DNA of 64,000 nt from Pseudoalteromonas peptidolytica (GTDB taxonomy: Bacteria; Pseudomonadota; Gammaproteobacteria; Enterobacterales; Alteromonadaceae). The translations under genes were made by a program, and so were the position numbers. The DNA lies in NCBI RefSeq assembly GCF_012641745.1, contig NZ_WEHZ01000003.1, forward strand, positions 184,699-248,698. The letters are read 5' to 3'. The notes under the pieces are model-generated. The model had not been told where the DNA came from. It did no database searches and was given only the letters and a program-made list of their open reading frames with translations. Below are positions 8,591-18,636 of this stretch, in pieces; the stretch's first letter is position 1; every line of letters begins with the position of its first letter.

Positions 8591-9451
8591 TCACCCGTTT
8601 ACAAGTTGTTCAATAAAAAATTCTAAATGACCAGAAGGCTGATGAGGAATTGGCCACTTAGCCGCTCTCGTAGCTAAGCCTTTAATAGCAACAGCTGCAG
8701 GAGAGCTTGGAAATAAATCAACGATAGCCCTTTGTCGACGTGATGACTTACGCATATTTTCATCAAACGGTACTGTCGCGACAAGCTCTAGAGCAACGTC
8801 AAGAAAACGATCGGTCACTTTTGATAGTTTAGCAAAAAGTTCCTGACCTTCACGCATGCTACGAACCATATTGGCCACTATTTTAAAGCGGTAAACTCCA
8901 TGTTCTCGACTTAATACTTTAATTAATGCGTAGGCATCTGTAATGGATGTCGGTTCATCACACACTACCACGAGTACGTCTTGAGCGGCACGAGAAAAGC
9001 TCAACACCATATCCGAAATTCCGGCTGCAGTGTCAACAATTAACACATCAAATTGTGTATTTAGTTCACTAAAAGCTCTTATTAACCCAGCATGCTCTGC
9101 TGGAGTGAGCTCAACCATATTCTGAGACCCTGACGTAGCTGGTACAATTTTTATACCTGCAGGCCCTTCAACTAGAATTTCATCTAGTTCACACTCTCCT
9201 GATAAGACATGTGATAAATTCTTTTCGACTCTTAGACCTAGCATCACATCACAGTTTGCCAAGCCTAAGTCCGCATCTAAAACAAGAACACGCTGTCCTT
9301 GCTGACCCATAGCAATAGCGGTATTGAGCGAAACATTGGTTTTTCCCACTCCCCCTTTTCCGCCGGTCACGGCTATGACTTTTACACCCTGGTTGCTACT
9401 TTGACTCATTCTACGCAGGCCACTTGCTTGATCTAAAACTGTGTTAATCAT
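8591..9451 (-). CDS. fleN: Flagellar number regulator FleN/FlhG (MinD-like ATPase)
   Basis: 286 residues. The N-terminal peptide (residues 1-20, ...LDQASGLRRMSQ) matches the DQAxxLR motif of FlhG proteins that stimulates the FlhF GTPase. Deviant Walker A GGKGGVGKTN at 30-39; VLVLDADLGLANCDVMLGL and LIVDTAAGISDMV complete the ATPase site; a C-terminal amphipathic helix (LEFFIEQLVNG) may act as membrane-targeting sequence. It keeps polar flagella to one by holding back FlrA/FleQ and FlhF. It overlaps flhF by 8 nt. Confidence 0.95.
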   Translation of the reverse strand: MINTVLDQASGLRRMSQSSNQGVKVIAVTGGKGGVGKTNVSLNTAIAMGQQGQRVLVLDADLGLANCDVMLGLRVEKNLSHVLSGECELDEILVEGPAGIKIVPATSGSQNMVELTPAEHAGLIRAFSELNTQFDVLIVDTAAGISDMVLSFSRAAQDVLVVVCDEPTSITDAYALIKVLSREHGVYRFKIVANMVRSMREGQELFAKLSKVTDRFLDVALELVATVPFDENMRKSSRRQRAIVDLFPSSPAAVAIKGLATRAAKWPIPHQPSGHLEFFIEQLVNG

Positions 9452-10919
9452 ACATTCCTACTGACTCTGACGCTACAGGTACACGTCGAGAGTGCTGTGC
9501 TTTTATTCTTTTTAAATACAGTTGCTCAGCCTTTTTTACTAGCTTTTGAGCATTTGCTACACGAATGTCCTCTGGCACTCGCTGACCGTTGGTAAGATAC
9601 CCTATTGGCAAGCGATTTTGAATCGCTATGCTAATAATCTCACCTAAACTTAGACTTTCATCAAGTTTTGTGAAAATACAGCCACTTAAATTTACTTTTT
9701 GGAAGTGTCTTACCGTTTCTTGCAACACGTTCATTTGTGATGTCGCACTTAACACTAAATAACTTCTAATATCAACTCTTGCGCTACGCATAAGTGTATT
9801 TAACTGTTCAGTTAAGCGCAAATCTCTTTGGCTCATTCCTGCCGTATCTATTAATACTAGACGCTTATTACGTAAATGATAAAGCACTTCTGCAAGTTCA
9901 TTTGCATCTTTTACTTGCTTAACTGGACAGCCGATGATTCTACCATAGGTTGCTAGTTGCTCGTAAGCGCCAATTCTGTAGGTATCCGTTGTAATTAGTG
10001 CAACTTTATCTGCACCGTATTTTTGCGCGCCCAATGCTGCAAGTTTTGCCACTGTCGTTGTCTTACCTACACCAGTCGGGCCGACCATTGCAAAAACGCC
10101 ACCTTGACGCAAAATATCATTGTTGGTGGTGTGCATCTGATTTATGACCATATTTAAGAGTGCGCTCCACGCCTCTTTTCTTGATACATCATCTGGAATG
10201 AAGCATGCCATTTGTTCAGCAACTTCTTTATCAATCCCCATCCCCTCCAGACGGTCTACAAGGCAAGCTCGTGTCGGATCGCGACGCGCCATTTCTTGTT
10301 TCATTAGCCCAGATACCTGATGCTCTAGCAGCTGGCGAATTGAGTTCATCTCTTCGCGCATTGCACTCATTTCATCTTTTTTGCTATGAACCTCAGTTAA
10401 ATCATCACCAAAGCCATTATCGAGGTCATCAGATTCTCCCCACGGCTTCGATTGCTCTGTGGCTTCATCTTCAAAGTCAAAAGATTGACGATGAGTTTGT
10501 GGCGCTGACCTGTAAGTAGGCTTCGCCTCTGGTTGCATCTTGCGTTGGTTGCCTAGCATCTGTTCTGTGTCAATGCCTGACTGCGAGAACATAGAGGCAA
10601 GCTCTGGTGAGCGAGGACGTGGAGCTTGACGCTCCAAAAGCGCCTCTAAGCTGTCAGCTACCTGAGCTTGCTTAGCTGGTTGTGCTTGACGAGGCTCTGG
10701 TCGCACAAAACGCGTTTGTGTTTCTTTTGGTGCACTAGCTCGGCCAGTTGTAGGTTGTTGCACCGGTGCAGCTGTGCGGTCATTATCAATTGCAGCAACA
10801 ATTTCAACACCATCAGCCAGCTTTTTGTTAGACATGATGACAGCATCTGCGCCAAGCTCTTCTTTAACTTCATTTAAAGCCGTACGCATATCTTTTGCAA
10901 AGAAACGTTTAATTTTCAT
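9444..10919 (-). CDS. flhF: Flagellar biosynthesis GTPase FlhF
   Basis: 491 residues: an N-terminal basic B domain (MKIKRFFAKDMRTALNEVKE), a long Gln/Pro/Arg-rich linker (about 55-200), an N domain, and an SRP-type GTPase with G1 GPTGVGKTTTVAKLA, G2/G3 ALITTDTYRIGAYEQL and LIDTAGMSQRD, and G4 TKLDESLSLGE. FlhF marks the cell pole for flagellar assembly and recruits FliF. Downstream of flhA by 19 bp and overlapping fleN, the standard order. Nothing unusual apart from the long linker. Confidence 0.96.
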   Translation of the reverse strand: MKIKRFFAKDMRTALNEVKEELGADAVIMSNKKLADGVEIVAAIDNDRTAAPVQQPTTGRASAPKETQTRFVRPEPRQAQPAKQAQVADSLEALLERQAPRPRSPELASMFSQSGIDTEQMLGNQRKMQPEAKPTYRSAPQTHRQSFDFEDEATEQSKPWGESDDLDNGFGDDLTEVHSKKDEMSAMREEMNSIRQLLEHQVSGLMKQEMARRDPTRACLVDRLEGMGIDKEVAEQMACFIPDDVSRKEAWSALLNMVINQMHTTNNDILRQGGVFAMVGPTGVGKTTTVAKLAALGAQKYGADKVALITTDTYRIGAYEQLATYGRIIGCPVKQVKDANELAEVLYHLRNKRLVLIDTAGMSQRDLRLTEQLNTLMRSARVDIRSYLVLSATSQMNVLQETVRHFQKVNLSGCIFTKLDESLSLGEIISIAIQNRLPIGYLTNGQRVPEDIRVANAQKLVKKAEQLYLKRIKAQHSRRVPVASESVGMYD

Positions 10920-10938
10920 GTTACAGCCCCTTTATCCT

Positions 10939-13041
10939 CTATTGTCCTACCGAGCTTACTATCTTGATTTGTCTCTCTTCAGGCACTTCTTGATACGACA
11001 TCACTCGTAAACCTGGGATAGTGTGTTTAACAAACCTAGACAATACACTTCTTAACATACCTGAGGTTAATAAGATGGACGGCTCACCTAGCATTTCTTG
11101 GTTATGATGTGCTTCTTTTAATGACTCTTGAAGCCTCTCTGCCAAGCCAGGTTCTATGCCTGCCCCCTCATCACCTGCGTTCTGAAGTGACTGATGCAAC
11201 ATCTGTTCCAACTCAGGTGCCAATGTTATGACAGGGATTTCATCGTCTCCTCCAACAGCATCTTGTACGATTAGTCTACGTAGGGAAATTCGCACTGCAG
11301 CGGTTAGTACATCAGGGTCTTGACTGCGAGGGCCATACTCGACAAGTGTTTGCACAATTGAGCGCATATCGCGAATAGCAACACCTTCATTAAGTAAATT
11401 TTGTAATACCTTAACCACCGTAGTCAAAGGCAAGATATCGGGTACAAGGCCTTCAACTAAACGGGGGTGACTTTTAGCTAGCATGTCTAAAAGGTTTTGT
11501 ACTTCTTCATGGCCAAGTAACAATGAAGCATTATTTGTAAGCAGCTGACTGATATGAGTGGCAACTACAGTTGCTGCATCAACAACTGTATAACCAAGAG
11601 AATGCGCCTCGTCCTTCTGATCCGGCTTAATCCATACCGCATCCAATCCAAATGCTGGGTCTTTGGTTTCTATGCCCTTAATTGGGCCAAATACTTGCCC
11701 TGGATTAATCGCCAATTCGTCACCATGCTTTAACTCACCAGTTCCAGAGCCTACCCCCATAAGGGTAATATTATAAGCATTAGGGTCTAATTCTAGGTTA
11801 TCGCGGATATGAACTGGTGGTACTAAAAAACCTAACTCTTGTGAGAGCTTCTTACGAACTCCTTTAATCCTACTTAATAACTCACCACCTTGTGCCTGAT
11901 CGACTAGTGGGATGAGACGGTAACCAACTTCTAGACCTATTACATCGACAGGTTGAACATCGTCCCAGCCAAGCTCTTTTTGCTCTTGCTGCTGCCCACC
12001 TTTTGCCGAAGAGCCTTTCGCCGCTTGTTCTGCCTTTTCAATTTCGGCTTTTTTCTTCTGCTGGCTGGTGTAGTAAGCGATGTAACCCAACAAAGCCCCT
12101 AAACCCAAAAAAGCAACGTGAGGCATGCCTGGAACCAGACCCATCGTAATTAAAATACCAGAAGCAATCGATAGTGATTTTTCATTACCAAGCTGACTCT
12201 TAAACTGATCGCCCATGTTGTGCGATTCATTTTGACGAGTAACAACTATCGCGGTACCAATAGACAATAATAATGAAGGGATTTGTGCGACCAGTCCGTC
12301 CCCGATAGTTAGCATAGTATACACTTCCATCGCACGACCAAAGCTTAAGTCATGTTGGATCATGCCAACAAAAAGACCACCAATAATATTAATTGCTAAG
12401 ATCACTATGCCAGCAATCGCATCACCTTTAACAAACTTACTGGCACCATCCATCGAGCCATAAAAGTCAGCTTCACGTGTCACTTCATCACGGCGAGTTC
12501 TTGCTTCGTCGGCAGAAATAAACCCTGCATTAAGGTCAGCATCAATCGCCATTTGTTTACCAGGCATTGCATCAAGCGTAAAACGTGCGGATACTTCAGA
12601 AATACGGCCTGCACCTTTGGTAATAACGACAAAATTAATGATGATGAGAATAAGGAATACAACCAGACCAACGGCATAGTTGCCACCAATAACCACACTA
12701 CCAAATGCCTCAATTACTTTACCTGCGGCATCACCACCATTGTGCCCTTCAAGAAGTACCACTCGGGTACTTGCAACATTTAATGCTAAGCGCATTATTG
12801 TGGCTATCAATAGTACTGCTGGAAACATACCAAACTCTAATGGCTTCATGGTGTAAACCGTCACCAGGAGCACCACCAGCGCGAGTGCTATGTTAAAAGA
12901 AAATAAAATATCGAGTAAAAAAGGTGGTAAAGGTAAAATAACCATACCTAATGCAGCTAATACCAACAGAGGTGTCCCCACCCCCTTAGCGTATTCTTTT
13001 TTATCTCGATTGAGTTGCTGTAAAACTGCTTTAAGTTCCAT
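10939..13041 (-). CDS. flhA: Flagellar export gate protein FlhA
   Basis: 700 residues. Eight transmembrane helices occupy about residues 20-330, with the conserved cytoplasmic FHIPEP region at FVVITKGAGRISEVSARFTLDAMPGKQM. The C-terminal half (about 360-700) is the soluble domain that forms the nonameric ring and docks chaperone-substrate complexes; HISQLLTNNASLLLGHEEVQNLLD lies in it. FlhA couples proton flow to export. The gene has its own sigma-54 site about 40 bp upstream, in the gap behind flhB, so it starts a transcription unit running through flhF, fleN, fliA and the che genes. Confidence 0.97.
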   Translation of the reverse strand: MELKAVLQQLNRDKKEYAKGVGTPLLVLAALGMVILPLPPFLLDILFSFNIALALVVLLVTVYTMKPLEFGMFPAVLLIATIMRLALNVASTRVVLLEGHNGGDAAGKVIEAFGSVVIGGNYAVGLVVFLILIIINFVVITKGAGRISEVSARFTLDAMPGKQMAIDADLNAGFISADEARTRRDEVTREADFYGSMDGASKFVKGDAIAGIVILAINIIGGLFVGMIQHDLSFGRAMEVYTMLTIGDGLVAQIPSLLLSIGTAIVVTRQNESHNMGDQFKSQLGNEKSLSIASGILITMGLVPGMPHVAFLGLGALLGYIAYYTSQQKKKAEIEKAEQAAKGSSAKGGQQQEQKELGWDDVQPVDVIGLEVGYRLIPLVDQAQGGELLSRIKGVRKKLSQELGFLVPPVHIRDNLELDPNAYNITLMGVGSGTGELKHGDELAINPGQVFGPIKGIETKDPAFGLDAVWIKPDQKDEAHSLGYTVVDAATVVATHISQLLTNNASLLLGHEEVQNLLDMLAKSHPRLVEGLVPDILPLTTVVKVLQNLLNEGVAIRDMRSIVQTLVEYGPRSQDPDVLTAAVRISLRRLIVQDAVGGDDEIPVITLAPELEQMLHQSLQNAGDEGAGIEPGLAERLQESLKEAHHNQEMLGEPSILLTSGMLRSVLSRFVKHTIPGLRVMSYQEVPEERQIKIVSSVGQ

Positions 13042-13079
13042 AACTTAACACATGCAAAAATTTGACACAGATAAATCAA

Positions 13080-13095
13080 TGCAATATGTATTCCA
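13080..13095 (-). promoter_or_regulatory. Sigma-54 promoter before flhA
   Basis: On the minus strand TGGAATA-CATA-TTGCA fits the sigma-54 consensus TGGCACG-N4-TTGCW with the required GG-N10-GC. The predicted start of transcription is about 28 nt upstream of the flhA ATG. It lies in the 72-bp flhB-flhA gap, so flhA and the downstream chemotaxis genes can be expressed apart from flhB. Confidence 0.7.
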
Positions 13096-13113
13096 GCTTG
13101 AAATCAAGATTAA

Positions 13114-14244
13114 CTAGTGCTTAAGTTCATTAGGTATTGGTAGGTTTTTGCTTAAGGCAGTTGGCCGTTTGCCTTTGCCCTTTTGAAACCGGTTAAGTTG
13201 AAAAACGTAAGCTAGCACTTGAGCAACTGCTGTAAATAATTGCTCTGGAATTTGATCTCCGATCTCTGTTGTATGATAAAGAGAACGAGTCAACGCTGGA
13301 GATTCAACGATGGGTACATCTCGGCCAATTGCAATCTTTCTTATCTGCATCGCCAATTCATCAACCCCTTTTGCCAGAACAATAGGCGCTCCAGCCCGCT
13401 CAGTATCGTATTTTAGCGCGACAGAATAGTGAGTTGGGTTTGTTACTACAACATCTGCATCTGGCACATCCTGCATCATCCGCCGCTGCGACATTTCTCT
13501 TTGAGTACGGCGGATCCGGGCTTTTATTTGCGGATCACCTTCGGCGTTTTTATATTCATCTTTCACCTCTTGTAAGGTCATTTTTAGTTGTTTATGATGA
13601 TTATAACTTTGGTAAGGGGCATCAATCGCGGAAATCACTATCATAGTGCAGCTCAGAGCTAAAAACATCCACGCGATAATCTCTAGCGCATGCTCAATAC
13701 TTGAGGGGATCTGCTCTATACTTAAATGCAATATTTCATAAAAATATATTTTAATCAATAAGATAGCAAAGCCAGCAACGAGTACAAACTTTAGTATTGA
13801 TTTTAACAACTCTATTGCAGCTTGAGGCCCTAGCATGCGCTTAATGCCTTTCATTGGTGACATTTTACTGGCTTTTGGTGCCGCAGCCTCCCATGAAAAG
13901 TTAAACCCACCAAGCAATGTATTTCCAACCACTCCAGCAATAGCGATAATAAAAACGAACATAGCCATAGGAAACAGTAATTCATCGGCAACATCTGCCC
14001 AAACCGCAAACATTTTTGTTGTATCGTACGTTTCATTGCGATTTAACGATAGCATTCTGCCCATTACATTGTAGAGCGCTTTGCCGATCCCTGGTCCATA
14101 CAGTAACAATGCTATTGCAGAAAATAACAATACAAATGTCGTCCCGAGCTCTTTTGAGCGCGCCACTTGTCCTTTTTTTCTTGCCTCACTAATTTTTTTT
14201 GCTGTGGGCTCTTCGGTGCGCTCTTGACCTGAATCTTCTGCCAT
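13114..14244 (-). CDS. flhB: Flagellar export switch protein FlhB
   Basis: 376 residues. N-terminal cytoplasmic lead SGQERTEEPTAKKISEARKKGQVARSKEL split by charged residues, four transmembrane helices (about 35-215), then the cytoplasmic autocleavage domain with NPTH in VVTNPTHYSVALKYD. Cleavage between Asn and Pro switches export from rod/hook to filament substrates under control of FliK. The C-terminal tail (after about 350) is basic. It follows fliR by 15 bp. A stand-alone copy of its C-terminal domain lies at 259-555. Confidence 0.97.
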   Translation of the reverse strand: MAEDSGQERTEEPTAKKISEARKKGQVARSKELGTTFVLLFSAIALLLYGPGIGKALYNVMGRMLSLNRNETYDTTKMFAVWADVADELLFPMAMFVFIIAIAGVVGNTLLGGFNFSWEAAAPKASKMSPMKGIKRMLGPQAAIELLKSILKFVLVAGFAILLIKIYFYEILHLSIEQIPSSIEHALEIIAWMFLALSCTMIVISAIDAPYQSYNHHKQLKMTLQEVKDEYKNAEGDPQIKARIRRTQREMSQRRMMQDVPDADVVVTNPTHYSVALKYDTERAGAPIVLAKGVDELAMQIRKIAIGRDVPIVESPALTRSLYHTTEIGDQIPEQLFTAVAQVLAYVFQLNRFQKGKGKRPTALSKNLPIPNELKH

Positions 14245-14259
14245 CTTTTACTTGCACCT

Positions 14260-15039
14260 CTATACCGTACAACCAATAAGGTTACACATTAGCTCTGTCA
14301 TTTTTAGCCACTGAAATTCAAATTGTGCTAAAAAATTCTCTAAAGTAGCCCAAATAATTGTTAAACCGGCCACAAGTGTAAACGCAAAGCCAACTGAGAA
14401 TATATTCATTTGCGGAGCTGCTCGGGTCATAATCCCAAACGAGATGTTGATAACCAGCATAGCGGTTAGCGGAGCCAAGGATAATGCAAGCGCAGTTGAA
14501 AACATCCACCCTCCCCAGTTGACAATAAGCCAAAAGTTATCAACTTTCCACCAATTACCAGCAATGGGGAAGCTCTCAAAGCTGTATACAACCATCTGGA
14601 TCATCATGAGGTGTCCGTTGTAAACAAAAAACAGCAGTGTTGCTAAGATTAGATAAAACTGACTGACCGCAGGTACGCTTAATCCATTGGCGGGGTCGAC
14701 AACTGACGCAAAACCAAGACCCGTTTGCATCGCCAATATCTGGCCGGCAATAATGAAAGTATTTAATAATAATAGTGACCCAAATCCTATCGCAATACCT
14801 GTTATCATTTCCTGAATAACAACAAAAATCATAGAAAATGAAAATAAGTCGGTAAATTCCGATTTGGGTAAAGCGGGAACGACTGCAAATGTAATAACAA
14901 CGGCAAGCGCAAACTTGATCCGCGCGGGAATACTTTGTGCTCCCAACCCTGCCATTACCATGATCATCGAGCTTATACGCACCAGCGGCAGCAAAAAGTC
15001 GCTCAACCACTGCATGATCACTGCAAAGGTAAACTCCAT
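14260..15039 (-). CDS. fliR: Flagellar export gate protein FliR
   Basis: 259 residues, very hydrophobic, with six predicted membrane-spanning stretches. Recognisable FliR features are the early FLLPLVRISSMIMVMAGLG segment, the QTGLGFASVVDPANG loop with FliR-typical DPxNG, and LALSLAPLTAMLVINISFGIM. FliR joins FliP and FliQ in the helical export gate core. It sits between fliQ and flhB, 2 bp after fliQ. Confidence 0.96.
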   Translation of the reverse strand: MEFTFAVIMQWLSDFLLPLVRISSMIMVMAGLGAQSIPARIKFALAVVITFAVVPALPKSEFTDLFSFSMIFVVIQEMITGIAIGFGSLLLLNTFIIAGQILAMQTGLGFASVVDPANGLSVPAVSQFYLILATLLFFVYNGHLMMIQMVVYSFESFPIAGNWWKVDNFWLIVNWGGWMFSTALALSLAPLTAMLVINISFGIMTRAAPQMNIFSVGFAFTLVAGLTIIWATLENFLAQFEFQWLKMTELMCNLIGCTV

Positions 15040-15041
15040 GA

Positions 15042-15311
15042 TTAACCCGCTATTTCAGGGATTCGCATCACGAGTAGGTTAAAGTAGTCCATCAGGACTT
15101 GAGTTATCCAATGACCTCCAGCAATTAGTGCCATAATTGTGATAATAAGCCTTGGCAAAAAGCTGAGCGTTTGCTCATTGATTGACGTCGCCGCTTGAAA
15201 CACCGCAACCACTAGTCCAATTAAAAGCCCAGGTATCACTATAGCAGACACTAACTTTATTACGATAAACAGCGCATCACTCAAAATATCAACGAAAACT
15301 TCTGGTTCCAC
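15042..15311 (-). CDS. fliQ: Flagellar export gate protein FliQ
   Basis: 89 residues with two transmembrane helices (about 15-40 and 50-75) forming a hairpin. VISA-type residues IVIPGLLIGLVVAVFQAATSINEQTL then SFLPRLIITIMALI are the family core, with the conserved QAATSINEQTL motif. Four copies of FliQ pack around the FliP5-FliR core. One-base gap to fliP, two to fliR, so translation is probably coupled. Confidence 0.96.
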   Translation of the reverse strand: MEPEVFVDILSDALFIVIKLVSAIVIPGLLIGLVVAVFQAATSINEQTLSFLPRLIITIMALIAGGHWITQVLMDYFNLLVMRIPEIAG

Positions 15312-15312
15312 G

Positions 15313-16050
15313 TTACACCCCCAGCCCGAAGCTTCGCGCGAGCGTACCCATCACCAAACCCCATCCATCTACCAATACAAATAACATAATTTTAAATGGC
15401 AAAGAGACAATCATAGGTGAAAGCATCATCATACCCATGGCCATTAATACACTCGCGACCACCAGGTCGACAATCAAAAATGGAATAAAGAACATAAAGC
15501 CAATAATAAAGGCAGTTTGTAGCTCAGAGGTAACAAAAGCGGGGATTATCACAATAAACGGGGTGTCTTCTGGACTATCTAATTTGTCATAGCCGGCGAT
15601 TTTTGCAAATGTCTCTAAATCTTTTATCCGTGTTTGCGACAACATAAAGGCTTTCATTGGCTCTTTTGCCCGCTCTAACGCCTGTATAGATGTGATTTCT
15701 TCTTTAATATAAGGCTGAACAGCCTGATCATTAATTTGTGAGAAAATTGGCGCCATAATAAACAATGTCAAAAACAAGGTTAACCCCAGAAGGATTTGAT
15801 TAGAAGGAGACTGTTGAAGGCCAATGGCTTGTCTTAAAATTGCTAACACAACGATAATACGCGTAAAGGAAGTCATCATAATAACAGCCGCAGGAATAAA
15901 ACTTAACGCTGTCATTATTGCTAATACTTGTAGCGTGACAGAATACTCCTGAGAGCCATCGGGGTTAGTCGTAACGTTTATCGCTTCGATGCCTTCGGCG
16001 CCAACAGTGCCAGAGAAAATAAGTAAGCAAAGTATCAGCAATCTAATCAT
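15313..16050 (-). CDS. fliP: Flagellar export gate protein FliP
   Basis: 245 residues from ATG 16050, which gives a proper signal peptide ([20 protein letters not shown]); longer in-frame starts would run into fliO and lack one. Core motifs: [36 protein letters not shown], and the C-terminal [16 protein letters not shown]. FliP forms a pentamer at the centre of the export gate and needs signal-peptide cleavage. It overlaps the end of fliO by 8 nt. Confidence 0.96.
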   Translation of the reverse strand: MIRLLILCLLIFSGTVGAEGIEAINVTTNPDGSQEYSVTLQVLAIMTALSFIPAAVIMMTSFTRIIVVLAILRQAIGLQQSPSNQILLGLTLFLTLFIMAPIFSQINDQAVQPYIKEEITSIQALERAKEPMKAFMLSQTRIKDLETFAKIAGYDKLDSPEDTPFIVIIPAFVTSELQTAFIIGFMFFIPFLIVDLVVASVLMAMGMMMLSPMIVSLPFKIMLFVLVDGWGLVMGTLARSFGLGV

Positions 16051-16498
16051 GATTTGTCTTATTGTTGTTATTTTCAGCGCGACCTTTTCCTGCCAAGAAT
16101 TTCTGTAACTCATTGGCAAAAGGCGTTCGATTAATATCATCAAGTGGTGTTTCTAATTGATAGAGATAATTGATATTGTTCGGCGTCACTCCAAGCAGGT
16201 GGTGTTTATTGTCCAGTTCAATAACTAACAACCTCTCCTTGGTGCCAAGCGAAACACTACGGATCACTTTGAAATCTTTTTGGTTGACCATATTTGGATT
16301 CAAGCGCTTTAAGATGAAAGCGAGCCCTAACACCAGTCCAATGACCAGTATTAGTGACAGTCCCATAGAAAGTAGCTCAGCACTTAACCCAGAGGCTGCT
16401 GACCCTACTGGCGTTACCGTCGCGACAGATGTTGGTGCCGCGCTAGCGGTTGTTGTAACCGCTAAGCTAAATAAACTCAAGTACCCACCTATTCGCAT
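16043..16498 (-). CDS. fliO: Flagellar assembly chaperone FliO
   Basis: 151 residues: a signal-like N-terminus ([21 protein letters not shown]), one membrane helix at about 45-65 ([19 protein letters not shown]), and a cytoplasmic SH3-like part with [22 protein letters not shown], the signature of FliO. It helps the FliP5-FliR complex assemble. ATG 16498 overlaps the fliN stop as ATGA. Length is in the normal range for marine gammaproteobacteria. Confidence 0.93.
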   Translation of the reverse strand: MRIGGYLSLFSLAVTTTASAAPTSVATVTPVGSAASGLSAELLSMGLSLILVIGLVLGLAFILKRLNPNMVNQKDFKVIRSVSLGTKERLLVIELDNKHHLLGVTPNNINYLYQLETPLDDINRTPFANELQKFLAGKGRAENNNNKTNHD

Positions 16499-16896
16499 CA
16501 GCGTAGCTTTTTAATACGCTCAACTTGGCTTATTACGTCGGTTAAACGAATACCAAATTTATCATTCACAACCACAACCTCGCCATGTGCAATGAGCGTT
16601 CCGTTAACTAGTACATCTAGCGGCTCACCTGCGACACGATCCAGCTCCACAACAGAGCCTTGGTTTAGCTGTAAAAGGTTTCGTATGTTTATTTTTGAAC
16701 GACCTACTTCCATTGAGATAGTGACTGGAATGTCTAGGATCGTGTCAAGTTTTCGTTTTTCATCTGACGATAAGGCAGTGCCAGAGTCTTTCAGCTCATC
16801 TAATTCAGCAACTTCTGGCTCGCCATCGTTGTCAGAGCCTTCTGCTTCAGCTAATGCTGCAGCCCATTCGTCCATAGTATCTTGATCATCGCTCAT
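16498..16896 (-). CDS. fliN: Flagellar motor switch protein FliN
   Basis: 132 residues. An acidic N-terminal third (DQDTMDEWAAALAEAEGSDND) precedes the SpoA/C-ring domain: ILDIPVTISMEVGRSKINIRNLL, GSVVELDRVAGEPLDVLVNGTLIAHGEVVVV broken by turns, and FGIRLTDVIS. It builds the bottom of the C-ring with FliM and docks FliH. Downstream of fliM by 67 bp, overlapping fliO by one base pair set (ATGA). Confidence 0.96.
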   Translation of the reverse strand: MSDDQDTMDEWAAALAEAEGSDNDGEPEVAELDELKDSGTALSSDEKRKLDTILDIPVTISMEVGRSKINIRNLLQLNQGSVVELDRVAGEPLDVLVNGTLIAHGEVVVVNDKFGIRLTDVISQVERIKKLR

Positions 16897-16963
16897 TGAT
16901 TACTACCTGATTTAATTTATTTTTACCCACAACTGGCGTCTAATGATAACAATCACCTAGAGA

Positions 16964-18058
16964 CTACCAATCTAAATCAACACCTTCTGATAGGTGCAAA
17001 TCCTCTTCAAGCTCAGCAAGCTCTGCATCTGAGTCCAGCTTTTTACCACCTTTGGTAAATACATGAAGTTCAGACTTAACAGATTCTGGACGCTTAATTT
17101 TTTCACTGATCTGCAGTGCAACATTATCGCGAGACCGTCCCATTTTAGCTCTAAAGGTCGGTAACTCTTCAACAAATACCGTTACATGTTCAGGCATTTC
17201 AACTGGAATAACATCCCCTGCTTGTAACTTCATTATCTGCTCTAATGACAAATCTACTTCGAGCAATTGTGACGAAACTTCTACTTCCACGTCCATTATC
17301 TCATCGCGTAGTGCCTTACTCCAGCGCAAGTCTGTATCTTCGGTATCAGATTGTACACCAGCGTCAAGCAACTCTCGGATAGGTTCAAGCATCGAGTACG
17401 GGAGTGAAATGTGAAAATCGCCGCCACCGCCATCCAACTCAATATGAAATGAGCTGATAACGACAACTTCAGTCGGCGATACGATGTTCGCCATCGCGGG
17501 ATTCACCTCCGAGTCTAAGTACTCAAAAGACACATCCATTACAGGTGCCCAAGCTTCTTTATAGTCTTCAAAGATGATTTTTAGTAGCATTTGAACAATA
17601 CGTCGTTCCGTCGGCGTGAACTCTCGCCCCTCAATCTTGGCATGATAGCGGCCATCTCCACCAAAGAAATTGTCTACCAAAATAAATACTAATCGTGCTT
17701 CCATAGTAATTAGGCCAGTCCCTTTTAATGGCCTGAACCTCACCATGTTTAGACTAGTTGGTACAAACAAGGTATGAATATACTCGCCAAACTTGAGCAT
17801 CTGCACGCCGTTAATAGACACTTCAGCGGTACGTCGCATCATGTTAAAAAGGCTGATCCGCATGTGGCGTGCAAAACGTTCGTTAACGATCTCAAGTGTC
17901 GGCATGCGCCCACGCACAATCCTATCTTGAGATGAAAAGTCGTATTGTAAGGCGCCGGCACCATCACCATCTTCACCATCTGCGATTTCGTCTTCTTCGA
18001 CTTCATCTACACCATGGAGTAGCGCATCAATTTCATCTTGGGATAATAAGTCGCTCAC
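16964..18058 (-). CDS. fliM: Flagellar motor switch protein FliM
   Basis: 364 residues. The N-terminal CheY-P-binding peptide is intact (SDLLSQDEIDALLHGV). The middle CheC-like domain (about 50-235) includes FNMMRRTAEVSINGVQMLKFGEYI and the GGD-type loop FFGGDGRYHAKIEGREFTPTE in two parts; the C-terminal SpoA domain (about 250-340) binds FliN. It is the CheY-P receiver of the rotor. The first residues also carry an acidic run (VEEDEIADGEDGDG). Ten bp behind fliL. Confidence 0.96.
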   Translation of the reverse strand: MSDLLSQDEIDALLHGVDEVEEDEIADGEDGDGAGALQYDFSSQDRIVRGRMPTLEIVNERFARHMRISLFNMMRRTAEVSINGVQMLKFGEYIHTLFVPTSLNMVRFRPLKGTGLITMEARLVFILVDNFFGGDGRYHAKIEGREFTPTERRIVQMLLKIIFEDYKEAWAPVMDVSFEYLDSEVNPAMANIVSPTEVVVISSFHIELDGGGGDFHISLPYSMLEPIRELLDAGVQSDTEDTDLRWSKALRDEIMDVEVEVSSQLLEVDLSLEQIMKLQAGDVIPVEMPEHVTVFVEELPTFRAKMGRSRDNVALQISEKIKRPESVKSELHVFTKGGKKLDSDAELAELEEDLHLSEGVDLDW

Positions 18059-18068
18059 AAATACTACC

Positions 18069-18593
18069 TTATTGCATTACAAAGCCGGTAAATAACACGC
18101 GCTCAATCACTTTACTACCTTCAACCCCTTCCATTGCTGCTTGCACTTTGTCAAGTGCAGTCAACCTTAGCGTTTCCTTGCCAGCACTGGTGCTTAACTC
18201 ATCAGCGGTTGTCGTTGAGAACACACTAAGCAGTGTCCCCTCAATCAGTGGGATATGTTTTTTGGCAACTTCTTCGTTGACATCTCCACGCACCAATAGC
18301 TGCACTTTTATTTGCACAATCCTATCGCGGCTTGCCCCGGGTACATTGAAAACAAAAGGTCTTGGCATCGCGACATACAACGCACTACCAATTTGCGCTG
18401 AGTTGCCTTGCTCCGCTTTCACTTCACTTGCTGTTGTTTCTTCAGCGAGCGTTTCCTCTGGCGCATCTGAGCCTGAAAATAGGAAAAATCCGGCAACACC
18501 ACCGAGCACTAAAACGGCAGCCGCAATAATAATAATCAGTTTCTTCTTCGAGCCACCTGTTTCTTCTATTTCTAAGTCAGTTTCTTCAGCCAT
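18069..18593 (-). CDS. fliL: Flagellar basal body-associated protein FliL
   Basis: 174 residues: short cytoplasmic N-terminus (MAEETDLEIEETGGSKKK), one membrane helix at about 18-42, a Glu/Ala-rich linker, then the periplasmic SPFH-like domain with MPRPFVFNVPGASRDRIVQIKV and a C-terminal FTGFVMQ. FliL surrounds MotB in the stator and supports torque under load. It follows fliK by 43 bp. Sequence and length are typical. Confidence 0.94.
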   Translation of the reverse strand: MAEETDLEIEETGGSKKKLIIIIAAAVLVLGGVAGFFLFSGSDAPEETLAEETTASEVKAEQGNSAQIGSALYVAMPRPFVFNVPGASRDRIVQIKVQLLVRGDVNEEVAKKHIPLIEGTLLSVFSTTTADELSTSAGKETLRLTALDKVQAAMEGVEGSKVIERVLFTGFVMQ

Positions 18594-18636
18594 AGCAAAC
18601 CCTTATATTCTTTTGTAACTACAATAATAGCAGGTG